A stretch of 64,000 nucleotides of DNA. Source: Phytophthora colocasiae (Eukaryota; Oomycota; Peronosporomycetes; Peronosporales; Peronosporaceae). The translations under genes were made by a program, and so were the position numbers. Positions 32,201-42,347 of the stretch are shown here, in pieces (the stretch's first letter is position 1; each line of letters opens with the position of its first letter). The DNA is taken from assembly GCA_018806915.1 (NCBI GenBank), contig JAGKQI010000105.1, positions 1,488,001 to 1,552,000 of the forward strand, in the 5' to 3' direction. The notes under the pieces were generated by a model. That model saw only the letters and a program-made list of their open reading frames with translations, did no database searches and was not told where the DNA came from.

Positions 32201-32620
32201 ACGGTTCGTTGGGTCGTTCGTGATGGCTTCTCTCGTCGCGCTCGTCGTTGCCTTCCTATCGCTGCTCGTACCGTAGCTGCTACTGGCGCCCTCGATAATG
32301 CATCGGCGACCACATTCGTAGGGGCCCGGTCGATAGTGCACTTCGAAATCAAATTCTTGCAAGGTAAGTGCCCATCGATGCAGTTTTCCAGTTAAGTGTG
32401 GACTCGTCATCAGCCATTTTAACGCAGCATGATCCGTGATGATCTCGAACTTGCGTCCATACAGGTAAAGGCCTGAAGAGCTTAATGGCCCACGACAGCA
32501 AAACATTCCAACTCCGTGATCCTGCGTACTCTTCCTTCTGTCTCACTGTTCACTTTACTGGCGAACGCTACTGGTTGCCAACCTTCACCTTGATCCTGCA
32601 TCGGACATGCACCCAATCCA
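32201..32620 (-). pseudogene. Gypsy RNase H domain (frameshifted)
   Basis: Minus-strand phrases FEIITDHAALKWLM, LTGKLHRWALTLQEF and VVADALSRAP are the C-terminal half of a Ty3-type RNase H. The first half (NSETEGRVRRITELE-like region near 32520-32600) is in other frames. Confidence 0.8.
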
Positions 32621-32623
32621 ACC

Positions 32624-33454
32624 TTACTCGCGTCTGTCACTACTCGAAATGGTAGCCGAAAGTCTGAGTAAATGAGCAGAAGGCTTCGCAGTTAATATGT
32701 CCTTCACGCGTTCGAAAGCTGTCTTCTGTGCATCTCCCCATTCCCAGGCAACGCTTTTCCGTAACAGCTTCGTGATAGGCGCCATGATCGTACCAAATCC
32801 ACTAACGAATCGTCGATAATAACCAGCCAAGTGAGCAAACCTCTTCGCTTCTACAGCATCGCTAGGCGTCGGGAAGTCTCGTACCGCAGAAACTAACCGG
32901 TCCAATGGTCTAACTCCGTCGCTGCTGAGTTCGTGGCCCAAGTACTCCATTGTTTGGGTCGCGAATTTGCACTTCTTCAGTTTGAGTTTAAGCCCCGCTC
33001 TCTCCAACCGTTCTAACACCGCAGCTAATTCTACAATGTGTCGCTCGATGCCACCTCGCGTAAAAACTACGATGTCGTCTAGATACACCAAACAAGTAGA
33101 CCAAGTAAGTCCCCGTAACACTCCATTCATTAGTCGCTGAAACGTTGATGGTGCATTCGTTAATCCGAAGGGCATACGCACAAACCGATACAGTCCTCTT
33201 TTGGTGGTGAAAGCCGTCTTGTCTCGATCCTCAGGTGCTACCAAGATTTGCCAGTAACCTGCTTTAAGATCCAACGTCGTGAACAATAATGCTCCGCCCA
33301 ATGCCTCTAGAGTTTCATCAATTCGTGGAAGAGGGTAAACGTCCTTCTTAGTGATCTTATTGAGAGCCCTGTAGTCTACACAAAAGCGCACTTCTCCATC
33401 CTTCTTTCGTACGAGAACCACTCGGAAATCCCCATCCGCCGTTACCTTCTTCAA
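32624..33454 (-). CDS. pol: Gypsy reverse transcriptase domain (open, within a broken pol)
   Basis: A continuous 276-codon frame holding all main RT blocks: RKKDGEVRFCVDYRALN, DLKAGYWQI, MPFGLTNAPSTFQ, the catalytic LVYLDDIVVF and YLGHELSSDGV with the thumb/connection LAGYYRRFV. Catalytic residues are intact, so this domain was functional recently. The frame does not extend cleanly into RNase H or back into protease. Confidence 0.93.
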   Translation of the reverse strand: MKKVTADGDFRVVLVRKKDGEVRFCVDYRALNKITKKDVYPLPRIDETLEALGGALLFTTLDLKAGYWQILVAPEDRDKTAFTTKRGLYRFVRMPFGLTNAPSTFQRLMNGVLRGLTWSTCLVYLDDIVVFTRGGIERHIVELAAVLERLERAGLKLKLKKCKFATQTMEYLGHELSSDGVRPLDRLVSAVRDFPTPSDAVEAKRFAHLAGYYRRFVSGFGTIMAPITKLLRKSVAWEWGDAQKTAFERVKDILTAKPSAHLLRLSATISSSDRRE

Positions 33455-35240
33455 TTACCCCCGGCCTTCCAGCATCTTTTCACGTTTTCGTCAATGATGC
33501 CGTCATCAGTTTGTGCTTAGCGTCTCCGTTTGAGCATGATCGGTGACGCTGATCCAGTGTCGATGTGATGTTGGACGTCGCTAACGTGGTCGCAGGTGGG
33601 CGCTCACTAGTGTTCGTCGTTAATGATCGGTAAGCCGCGCCAGCAATTTCAACGCAACTCTCTTGACTTCCGGGTCATCGCTACCAATGTCCACTTCGTT
33701 CTCGTTCAGTAGTGGCGTCTCGCAATCGCCCAGTTCGCACAACCAGTTCTCCACTTCGTGCCGTATCTAATTGCCCATTCATCGTAAGGATCTCCACATC
33801 TTCGTCAACAGGTATCCACGTTCCGAGCTGCTTCTTGTTGCAGGGATCTTCGCTGACTTTGCGTTCGTGTTGATAGCTGGTACGCCCACGCTCTTCCGTT
33901 CTTTGCGGTTGTCACTGTTGCTGCTAGAAGCACCGATCAATGTGCCTCGTCGGTAGAAACACACCCCATTCACCATTCTCTGCGGGGAACTGCTACTTCC
34001 ACTGGTGTCGCCGTATTTCCAGCGATCTCCGTCCTGCTGATCATTCGCAATAACGGTTGCGATCTTAACTGCTCCGTCACTATCGTGAGTCTTGAACAGG
34101 AATCACTATGGTTCGTCCCTGATCAGTATACCGTACTTCTTGTTGCTGGAAGTCCATGGTTTGCTCCTCGTGCTTGCGGCATGAAATCCACTCCCAATAG
34201 AAACTCTTCTCCACAGCCAGCGATAATGCACGCATCGATCGTTAACTTTTCACCGAATACCGTTTCAAAGGCAAACCGCCACACACCAACAACATCCAGC
34301 AAAAATCCGCCGATACCTTCTACGTAATCCACTGGAGCTTCGTTGGAGACTCGATCGCCGTACTTCATCCAATCTGTACCCGCTACGGTGTATCGCGCAC
34401 CACTATCAGCTTAACTTGCCGTGCTTCACCATTCACGCTCATTACAGCCGTCAACGGCAGTCCATCGTCCGCTCCCACGTATTCCACCAGATCTTCTTGA
34501 TGCTCACTGGTAGGTAATTGGGTTGCCTGCCGTTGCTTCACCAGGCTAACTCGTGCAGTATCTTCAGTTCGTAAAGTTCTCACTGTGAGGTCTTCGCCTT
34601 CCAATTGCCGTCGTTGTTTGCGTAATTCGAACGCTTCCCATGCTGCATTCGCTTCTTCACGCCTCTTACTGTTTAGCGCCGCTGCTGCAAGCTGTTCGTT
34701 CGGCTTCAACTTCTTGTTTATCGCGTCGTTGCCAGGCCAATCGCGCCTTCGCTTTCAGTCGTTTAGCGATCTTCCTTGCAGTTTTCCGTGTCTTCCGAAG
34801 ACTAGCTACGTCCAGACCTTGCGCCGGATCATTCACTGCGCTAGTGGCTTCCGTACTACCACTCGTCAACGACTGGCCACTCCTCATGTGTTCATTCTGT
34901 TCATCAGTACTGTTACTCGAGTTCACCTCCGTCGCCACGCTCGTATCTGGTGCCGTCACTACACCCATGTTAGTCTTCTCGTCATTTGGGTCCTCTCGTA
35001 ACTCCGTCGCCATCAGGAACGCTCTTTCGCGCCCTCCAGTTCTCCTTTTGTGCTCGCCCTCCAGTTCCGTCCTCACAAACGTTGCTGTTGGCGGTGTTGG
35101 CACTCCATTCTCGTTCTTCATCTTCACGATTGGCACGTAGGTATCGCAGCTACCATTGTCGGGCGCGTAGGTCGACACATATCGGGCAGATCGCTCGACA
35201 TCCTCTTCATCCGTCGCGTCCTTCAGTAGTTCGTCCGTCA
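33455..35240 (-). pseudogene. Gypsy protease and linker region
   Basis: The clearest protease part is at 34123-34368, with the beta-strand phrase FLLGVDFM typical after the retropepsin flap. The D-T/S-G catalytic triad was not found in a continuous frame. Flanking frames (33779-33976; 34383-34709; 34666-35241) are Arg/Glu/Lys-rich linkers. Several frame changes. Confidence 0.55.
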
Positions 35241-35558
35241 CTTTCTTGACCGGTGTCTTGTCATTCCCATTCAGAGTCGACCAATTTCGTGTCGTCTGGC
35301 CACCGTCAGATGTTGTTCGTCATCGTGCCATCATTCATCTTGCACTTCTTCCGTTCATGCTCCTCGTCATTCTTCGTTCGCTCGTCCATACTCGACTCCA
35401 GTGCTCGGTAGGCTTATGGTGTCCGTGATTGCTGTCGTCGTTGCTTTCCAGTTCACGTCTGCCACTTGCTGGGGATCCCCAGGGCATTTCTCGGACATCG
35501 TACTCCCCTACGACGTCCGTTCCCGTTTTCCGCTGACTTTGGTAGTGCCTCCTTCCGC

Positions 35559-36209
35559 TTAGCCATGTAACTCGTCATTCCTGGCCTTGGCTTTGGGGTC
35601 TGGACAGTCTCGCGCCATGTGCCCATGCTTGCTACACGCATAACACTTTGGTCCGACGGTGCAGTATGAAGCCCAATGACCGCTCTGCCCACAGATCCGA
35701 CAACTGGTCTCTCTCGGTGGCGACTTCTTCGAGGTTCGTTGTTTCTGGCCTTCTTCTGCTAACACTTGCCGTACTGCCGCCTTCAACTTCTTCTGGGGCT
35801 TCGCATCTCCTTCTTCGTCACTAGAATGCACTGTACGCTTCGGTTTTGCTTTCTTCCGGGACTTCAGCTCGTACTCCTCCCCTCCTGCTGGTGTCCGTCG
35901 GTACGCCGTTGCTTGCTCGCTTTGCGAGACTGTGTGTCCCGTTCCTCGTCGTCCGAAGATTCTACGTCTCGCCGCGCTCGCTGCTTCCGTTCGTTGTGCC
36001 GGTTGTCCGCCTTCCTCGCTTTCGTACGTTTCTGAACCGTAGGCTCTGCCCAGTATCGCGAATTCCACTTCCTTCCTGCCGGCAACTCGTACTTCCCGGT
36101 TATGATGTTCCACGCCCCTTTCGGATTCGTATAGAGGACGAGGCCATCTGGATCCACACAGCTGCGTAATTTTGATTCCTACTGCGGTACCAGATACCGG
36201 GACATACAC
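35559..36209 (-). pseudogene. gag: Gypsy nucleocapsid region with two CCHC zinc knuckles
   Basis: Two adjacent C-x2-C-x4-H-x4-C knuckles (CRICGQSGHWASYC and CYACSKHGHMARDC, about 35597-35705) at the end of a Lys/Arg/Glu-rich frame. This is the RNA-binding end of Gag; it is in a different frame from the capsid part upstream. Confidence 0.9.
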
Positions 36210-37368
36210 TACCCACGCCTGGCAAAGTCACCGTCCTCGCCGCGATACCATCCGTGGCTGCCGTTTCAGTCGTCGCCGTCGTCGTCGTTTGTCCAGTTGG
36301 TGCCAGTTGCGAAAGGTTTTCCATCGGGTCATCGATTTCCGTTGCTTTGATCACCGCTTCTTCCAGATTTTCTGGTTCCTGCTGCTTCACCAACTGACGC
36401 GTAGTTTTGTCCATGCCGCGGTAGAATTGTGCCATCAATACGCGTTCACTTACACGGCTTCGTCCTGCTGCTTTCCGTAGAGCGGCTGCGTAATCAGCAT
36501 GTGATTCCTTTGCACCTCTTGACCTGGTGTTCACTCGATATTCCGCTAGTGAGATATCCTCCTTCGGTCCATACCGCCGTAATAGAGCCTGCTTCAGATG
36601 TGTCCACGTGCGTTGATTGTCTGTCAGTCTGCGATTGAAGTCTACCCACCAACTTGCGGCTTCGCCCATGAGCTTGTTCCCCAGGATAAAGTAAAGCGCA
36701 TGATCACTCCACTCTCCACGTCCTGATTCCTTAGCTCCCTGCAACGCTAAATCGATGCGGTCTGTCCAAGTGGATACCGCCGCTCCAGTCGTAGGGGTGA
36801 ACGTTGGCAGTTCCAAATCCTTGACATTACCTCTTCGTCGCCCTCGTGCTTCATGACGCTCCTGGCGTCGTTCTCGTCGTGGTGATCTGCGGTGGTCTCG
36901 TCTTCTTCCCCCTCGCGGTTCTCGTTGCTCGTGACGTTCCCGGCGCTGTTCAATCCGTGCGTCTCTTTCTGATTCGTCAGTGGAACTGTCTTCAGAGCTG
37001 CTTCGTCGCCGTTGTCTTCGTCCGGCGTCGCGTCTTCCGTGATCATCGGAGTCGCTTTCACTGCTGGAGGAGGAGGGTTGCCCGTCACCTCCCGGTTGTT
37101 CTCGTCGTTGTCGTTCCGGTTGTCGTCTTGGAGGCACCTCTCGCCGGCCTTGCGATCTCTCTCTTCGTTCCCGCCCTTGTGACCTACGTCGGTTCACTCG
37201 TCGTGCATCTTCGTCATAATCTCGCCGTACATTTTGCTGAAGGGGTCGATGCACCTGCCGATCACGATCTTCGTTCTCTGCAGACTGCCTAGGTCCAGAT
37301 TCACGCCTCAACCGTAGCTGCCGAACTTCTTCACGGAGCTCTTGAAGTGCTGTCGCTATGATTTCCAT
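36100..37368 (-). pseudogene. gag: Gypsy Gag capsid region
   Basis: A 422-codon frame: an Arg/Ser/Glu-rich N-terminal half, then the Ty3-type capsid motif set (LALQGAKES, WWVDFNRRL, LKQALLRRYGP, FYRGMDKTTRQLV). Further Gag N-terminus, starting near 37890, lies in other frames (phrases such as EEEESAVMTRSQARK). Role: assembly of the retrotransposon particle. Confidence 0.85.
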
Positions 37369-37954
37369 TTCTGAGGGTGGATGTGCACGGGAACATCGTC
37401 ATCAGGGTCATCCTCGGCTGCATGTGGCGCATTTCCTCGTACTGGCTCATCGTCATCGTGTATTGCATCGGCCACATCGTTAGCGGTTTCAGCGCCTGGA
37501 GCGGCATCCAGTCCAGCCACTCGTGACTGCTCGTCTTCCCGTGCGTATCAGGAGTTCTCCCAGTACAGCGCTAATGAGTTCTTGTCCACTGCTAAATGTT
37601 GTCTGTCCGTCTCCCGAGGCGGCAGCTGCTGCCAAGCGCTCTGCTTCCTCCCACTCACTTTCGTGCTTGGCTCCTCGTCATGACGGCTGACTCTTCTTCT
37701 TCTTCTGCGGGTACAGCACGTTTGTCTTCGTACTCATCAGGACTGATCGTCGCTTCGTCACTACTGTTCCGGTCGCCTACGGCACCTTCATTAATACTCA
37801 TCACGGCGTCGAGACTGTCCTCTTCTCGAGCTTTGCGATCGCGTCGCTTTCTTCCTCGTGACTCGTGTCCGTGCTGTCTCTCGCGTTTTAGTTGGCATCC
37901 TCGTGCGTTTCGGCTGACGTGGAGACAATGAAGAAGGCCCCTGTATGACCACCA

Positions 37955-38901
37955 TGTAACAGGTTTATTCTCTCACCTGCCAGTCAGTGGGTCGTCGCTC
38001 GTGTGCTGCGCTGGGTGGGTGTGCCCAAGGATCGGGTGTCGAAGGACACTCTTCAGCACGTCAACTGGTCGTCTCACCGGCTCGGTTCACCGCGCCGGCT
38101 CGTTCGTCGTTCGTCAACGAAGAACTTGCCTGCACTTATATTAACGTATGTGAATATACACTACGCTCGTCTCTTTTCCGTTCGTCTCTTTCGTTCGTCT
38201 CTTTCGTTCGTGCCTGCGCTTTCAGACGTAAACGTATACAGCTTCCCTGGTTGTCCCTCAGTCCCGTGACACCTGCTTCGGGCCGTACCAATCGAACCGT
38301 TGTCCGCTATTGGCTGCCACAGACGCCACCGCCTGAGAGAACCCAACTAGTTCCTGCTGATCCGCCTGGTCGCTCAGCTATGCAGCAGCTCGCTCGCTAC
38401 GGCTTCGTTCGTCGTTTAGGCGGGTCCTCGGACTCCACTCGTGGTTGTCTCCACTTCGTTCGTCGTTTAGAGCGGTCCCGTTGGACGCCACTCGTTGTTA
38501 TCTCAACCTTCAGTAGCTCTTAGCCACTGGCTTCGTTCGTCGTTTGTAAGCAGTTCCCTCAGGTTCCGCCCCATTAGTGGTTGTCTCCACCTTCAGCTAC
38601 ACTTCACTGGTCGTTCGTCGTTTGGAGTGGGTCTCGCGACTCCTTCCTACTTGGTCAATTCGCAACTGCTTCCCACCCGGTCGATTCGAGACTGACTGTC
38701 CAGTCCGCCATTGCGTTCGTCTGGCATCCCAGTCAGTCGTAGCTTCAACGTAGGCCTGTCTGCCTGCATGTTCGCGAGCGTCTCTCTCATTGGTGCTCCA
38801 GCGAGCCACTTCGAAGTCACTGGTAGGATTCTTCCATGCCTTGGCTGCTGTGGGACGGTAGATCCCAGATCCGCGCCCTTCTGCAAGTCAGGCATATTAC
38901 A
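37955..38901 (-). repeat. Long terminal repeat (5' LTR of the minus-strand gypsy), 947 bp
   Basis: Pairs with 28521-29451 and is 16 bp longer, apparently the less eroded copy. The final ~320 bp (38580-38901) match the other LTR almost perfectly. Ends TTACA followed by CTAC. Confidence 0.93.
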
Positions 38902-39334
38902 CTACGATGGAAAGAACGTTTTATTTCTGTTTTAGACACCTTAGAATGTGCTAGGACGCGTGAATCGCTTATCTACCACCTTACTACTGACGTTAATCTA
39001 GCAGAAGTCTCCCTATGTCTTCGTAGACGTGTAGATCCGATGGTTCAGCCATCTCACACGTTTAAAATGGGCTACACTAACTCTTTACGAGAAAATGTTC
39101 ACAAAAGATTATCCCTAAACCTTCTGGGATTTCCACGAAAACCCCCATCCGAGCATCGCCGCCACGATGACCACTTTCTCGTTAGCGTATCTACTCAGTA
39201 CAATGGAAACGATCACCGGCGCCACCAGTGGTGCGCCAGACCCATCAATCAGCACGTCGCAGGTGAAATTTGTGGCTGCCACGTTGACGCGTACTTGCTT
39301 CTCTGTCTTGTAGCTACCGAGCTGGTTTCGAGGA

Positions 39335-39350
39335 GCTCATTCTCGATTTT
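39335..39350 (+). promoter_or_regulatory. Oomycete initiator/flanking element of cargo gene copy 2
   Basis: GCTCATTCTCGATTTT, one mismatch to the oomycete consensus GCTCATTYYNCAWTTT, 84 bp before the ATG at 39434. Identical to the arm A copy, and downstream of the gypsy insertion so not separated from its gene. Confidence 0.65.
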
Positions 39351-39433
39351 GCATCGACCAGCTCAAGTCTCCTCTCCTCATCTCCCGACTAGCAGCACCT
39401 AGCTCCCTCCAGTCTCCTCTTCTCAGCTCAACA

Positions 39434-40333
39434 ATGTCCGTTCGACGTCTCGTCAGCGCCTTTGAAGCTCAGACCGTGACCCGTGTCACCTCCAACGCCT
39501 TCAACCACGCCGGCCCAGCAGCAGATGTGCAGTCGCTCATCCAGAAGTTCGAGGCGTGGGTGCCTCTCGCCGTTCCTGTCGCTGAACTCCGTCGCTCGCA
39601 GTGTCAGCAGTACCAAACGCTGACTCCATGCGTCGCCCAGCTAGCTGCGGTTTTCGCCACGACTCCCGTGGCCGAATTCAAGCCGGAAGCTCCGCAAGTA
39701 GCGCTCAAGGCCTCAGCACTCCTCAAGAACCCGCCAGTCGTGGCTTGTCCAGCGTCAACCGAAGCAAAACCATCGCTAGTATCGCCCGTTTATTTCACCA
39801 AGGCCTCCGCGCACGTGAAGAATTCGCCGCGCATGACTCCTACGGCGGATACAGAGGTCACTACACCGCCAGTGTCGCCCCTTGACATCTCCAAGGCCTT
39901 GTTGCTGCTCAAGAATTCGCTGCCTGTATGTTCAGCGCTAACGGAGGAAGAAACCCAGCAAGTTCCGCCAGCCGAGGCCTCCACCGTCTCCAATTCACAC
40001 AAGAATCTACCGGCCATTGATCTAGTAGCGAAAGCCAAGCCAGAAGCTCCCCAGCTACCGTTTGTACGCATCGTCGACGTCCCAGAGCTATGCAAGAACC
40101 TTCCGACCAAGGTTCGAGCTGCATCCTCCTGCTCAATAGCCAACTCCACGCTCCCAACACCCCGTGAACCTGTCCTTCAACACATCACACCGCGTCGAAG
40201 TGGCTTCCAAGGAGTACCATCGCGTCTCTTTTCCTATGAGATGGACCCCAAGTACCTGAAGCGCAGGGCGGAGGCCAAACTACGTCGAGCTGCAGCGGCT
40301 GCAAAGAGAAGTTCACCGACGTGGGAGCATTAG
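39434..40333 (+). CDS. Cargo gene of arm B, unknown function (copy 2)
   Basis: 299 residues, open from the ATG at 39434 to the TAG at 40331. Same N-terminus (MSVRRLVSAFE) and repeat body as copy 1. Its C-terminal part reads RLFSYEMDPKYLKRRAEAK, which looks like the undamaged form of the segment that copy 1 reads in a shifted frame. Degenerate units: KASALLKNPP, KASAHVKNSP, KALLLLKNSL, SNSHKNLP, PELCKNLP. No known domain, signal peptide or membrane segment. A nuclear or nucleic-acid-binding role would suit the basic tail, but that is a guess. Confidence 0.5.
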   Translation: MSVRRLVSAFEAQTVTRVTSNAFNHAGPAADVQSLIQKFEAWVPLAVPVAELRRSQCQQYQTLTPCVAQLAAVFATTPVAEFKPEAPQVALKASALLKNPPVVACPASTEAKPSLVSPVYFTKASAHVKNSPRMTPTADTEVTTPPVSPLDISKALLLLKNSLPVCSALTEEETQQVPPAEASTVSNSHKNLPAIDLVAKAKPEAPQLPFVRIVDVPELCKNLPTKVRAASSCSIANSTLPTPREPVLQHITPRRSGFQGVPSRLFSYEMDPKYLKRRAEAKLRRAAAAAKRSSPTWEH

Positions 40334-41202
40334 ATACTCTCCTTCCACACTGGCGCAGCAGCAGTAGCCACCACTCCACTCACTGTAGTATTTACCTACT
40401 AGTATTTATTTATTTACTCTAGAGATTGCATTGTAGATTTTGACAAACACGACATGACTTCCTATTTTATTATCGGTCTGTACGATTCACGCTACCACCA
40501 CTCCATTCCTTCTTCCAACTTGCATATGGATCGGCTAAGGTACATACATTTGGATGGTCGTGCTGTTGGCATTGATTCTGGATAAACGTATCCTGCTAAG
40601 GGGTGGGCGGTCGTGCTGTAGCATTTGCACTGCAAATGTTGGCAGAACAGAGAGACGGTATCCAAAATTGGGATACGGCCTGTCAAATATTCGGAAACCA
40701 CGTAGTTTGGTGTAGAGAGGTATATTATGAGAGCTATGCCAAGTTGTGAAGGCCCATACGATAGCAGCACCCACGACACTCCTCCAGTAGTTGGGTTAAT
40801 CCCGGATGAAGACGCAAATGGCATCGAGGTAGCATATCACCAAAGCGATTCCAGCCTTCTCGAGCTGGAACCTCATGCTAATTTGCTTTTCATTGTCCTT
40901 CTTCAGGAGTATATCTTCCTTCTTCTCCGTAAAGTCTACCTAACCGACAAAACGAGCTCCCATCGGTACTTTTAACGTAAACCCGTCAGCATATTAACGT
41001 AAACCTGTCAGCATATTGCTCAATGTCACATCTACAAGCCATAAAAAAAACTCGCGTAAGCTGCATGATACGCCACAATAAACGTCATATCGGTGCAACT
41101 GCACTCAGAATGCTGTCCACGATAAGCTTCGCCCGCGGCGTCTGAAAGCTAAACGTGACCACGTGTACACGCTGGGTATGCAGGCCGCAGTGACGGGATC
41201 AC

Positions 41203-41888
41203 CTGAATAATGTTATCCATTACTGTCGTCTAACCACAAAAAATAACCAACAACCAACAACTACCAGCAGTTATACGTTAGCTTTTCACAAGAATCGCCA
41301 CTGACCGCAGAGCAGTCCATCCTAATATGATGCGGGGAGATGCCAGTCTCCACCAATTCATTCCGGATGGCTTCAGTCTGAACAATACCTTCTCTCTCAT
41401 TCTCTCCACCCGTAGGAACCTAGAACCAGTGCAGCCAAATATCCGTTTCTTCAAATGTCAACATATCTACTGCACAACCAACACACAAGATAGCAGAAGG
41501 AGTTCGCTTGGCACTGAGTGTACGCCTTCATAGTATCCCAGTAGAGTTCTGCAGCTCAATAGCAATGCGACTTTTTCCCAGTGGCGTCATATCCCCACGT
41601 CTTGTCCAGTGCATCACCCAAAATGATGATCACTTGGCTGTCAGTTGTAGCATGGAACGTCATAGTGTCATCGCCTTCCAGAATACTCTTTCGATTAGGA
41701 GATACTGCTGGATAACATGGTGTATGACGTTGGGGATACACTCCGTCCATCATTAGATCTTCTCGAAAGAGATCAAGACCTGCAGCCGCCAATAATGAAT
41801 GTCATGCTATTGCTGCGTAATTGTCTGCTTTTGCGTTTGGGCACCACTCATCGAGTCCAGAGACAACACAGTGCCCTCCATACGTAGA
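41203..41888 (-). repeat. Inverted repeat C' (right), with module T copy 3
   Basis: Reverse complement of 27703-28397 with small indels; about 25 bp near 41840 are missing relative to the left copy. The minus strand carries GVYPQRHTPCYPAVSPNRKS and DSQVIIILGDALDKTWGYDA, the longest open piece of the module T reading frame (41556-41792). Confidence 0.75.
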
Positions 41889-42347
41889 GAAGTGATATCT
41901 ACCGTCACATTTCCTAATATTGTGATACAGGTGTTCCCTGATGAGCTCCGAATGGTGGTCGACATTGAGGTAGAACAACGGTACCTAAGTAGATCAGATC
42001 AGTCTTAGTCTGCTCGAAAATGAGCGACATATATTAATGTGGATCCGTATTGATATGTCGCTTACTGTGCAGACAATTCCCGCACGGGATAAAGCGCCGT
42101 AGCGCTCCACACAGACTATTTGCGCGGACGAAACTTGGTACAAGCATTTGCTAAAGCTTGTGACGAACTTGCAAGGCGCTACCTTCCCTGTCCGACACAC
42201 ACGGCCAGGATATCCTCTTTAAGAACAGCTGCCACGTTATCGGTTTCCACGCTTTGCGCAACTTAACGGTTTTGCGCAACTTATAGTGTTATCGTTACTT
42301 CACCTGATCTTGAAAAGACGCCGGACGGTATCATTAACGTCTGGACC
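41889..42347. other. Intergenic between the repeat island and BBS8
   Basis: No gene. It contains a perfect 9-bp inverted repeat, GCGACATAT / ATATGTCGC (42024-42032 and 42053-42061), with a 20-bp loop, at the outer margin of the repeat island. Confidence 0.5.

Larger units (their letters stand above)
28521..38901 (-). mobile_element. Ty3/gypsy LTR retrotransposon, 10.4 kb, minus strand, degenerate coding region
   Basis: LTRs at 28521-29451 and 37955-38901 begin TGTAACAGG and end CATATTACA on the plus strand (5'-TG...CA-3'), flanked by a 4-bp duplication CTAC (28517-28520 and 38902-38905). On the minus strand the order is gag with two CCHC knuckles, protease-like region, RT with an intact YLDD box, RNase H, a long basic linker, integrase (zinc-binding knuckle, then core) and a C-terminal region. 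Protease-RT-RNase H-integrase order is Ty3/gypsy. A purine-rich tract precedes the 3' LTR (29452-29470). The sequence after the 5' LTR begins TGGTGGTCATACAGG, a possible primer-binding site. Many frame changes make it non-autonomous as read. Confidence 0.93.
38902..41202 (-). repeat. Arm B, right fragment (~2.3 kb)
   Basis: The continuation of arm B after the gypsy insertion, in inverse of arm A down to its GTGATCCC end (here GGGATCAC, 41195-41202). Carries the second cargo gene copy and its promoter. Immediately followed by repeat C'. Confidence 0.87.

Noticed and set aside
36846..37292. Plus-strand frame opposite Gag
   Set aside because: Hydrophobic shadow of an Arg/Glu-rich sense frame, not a membrane protein.
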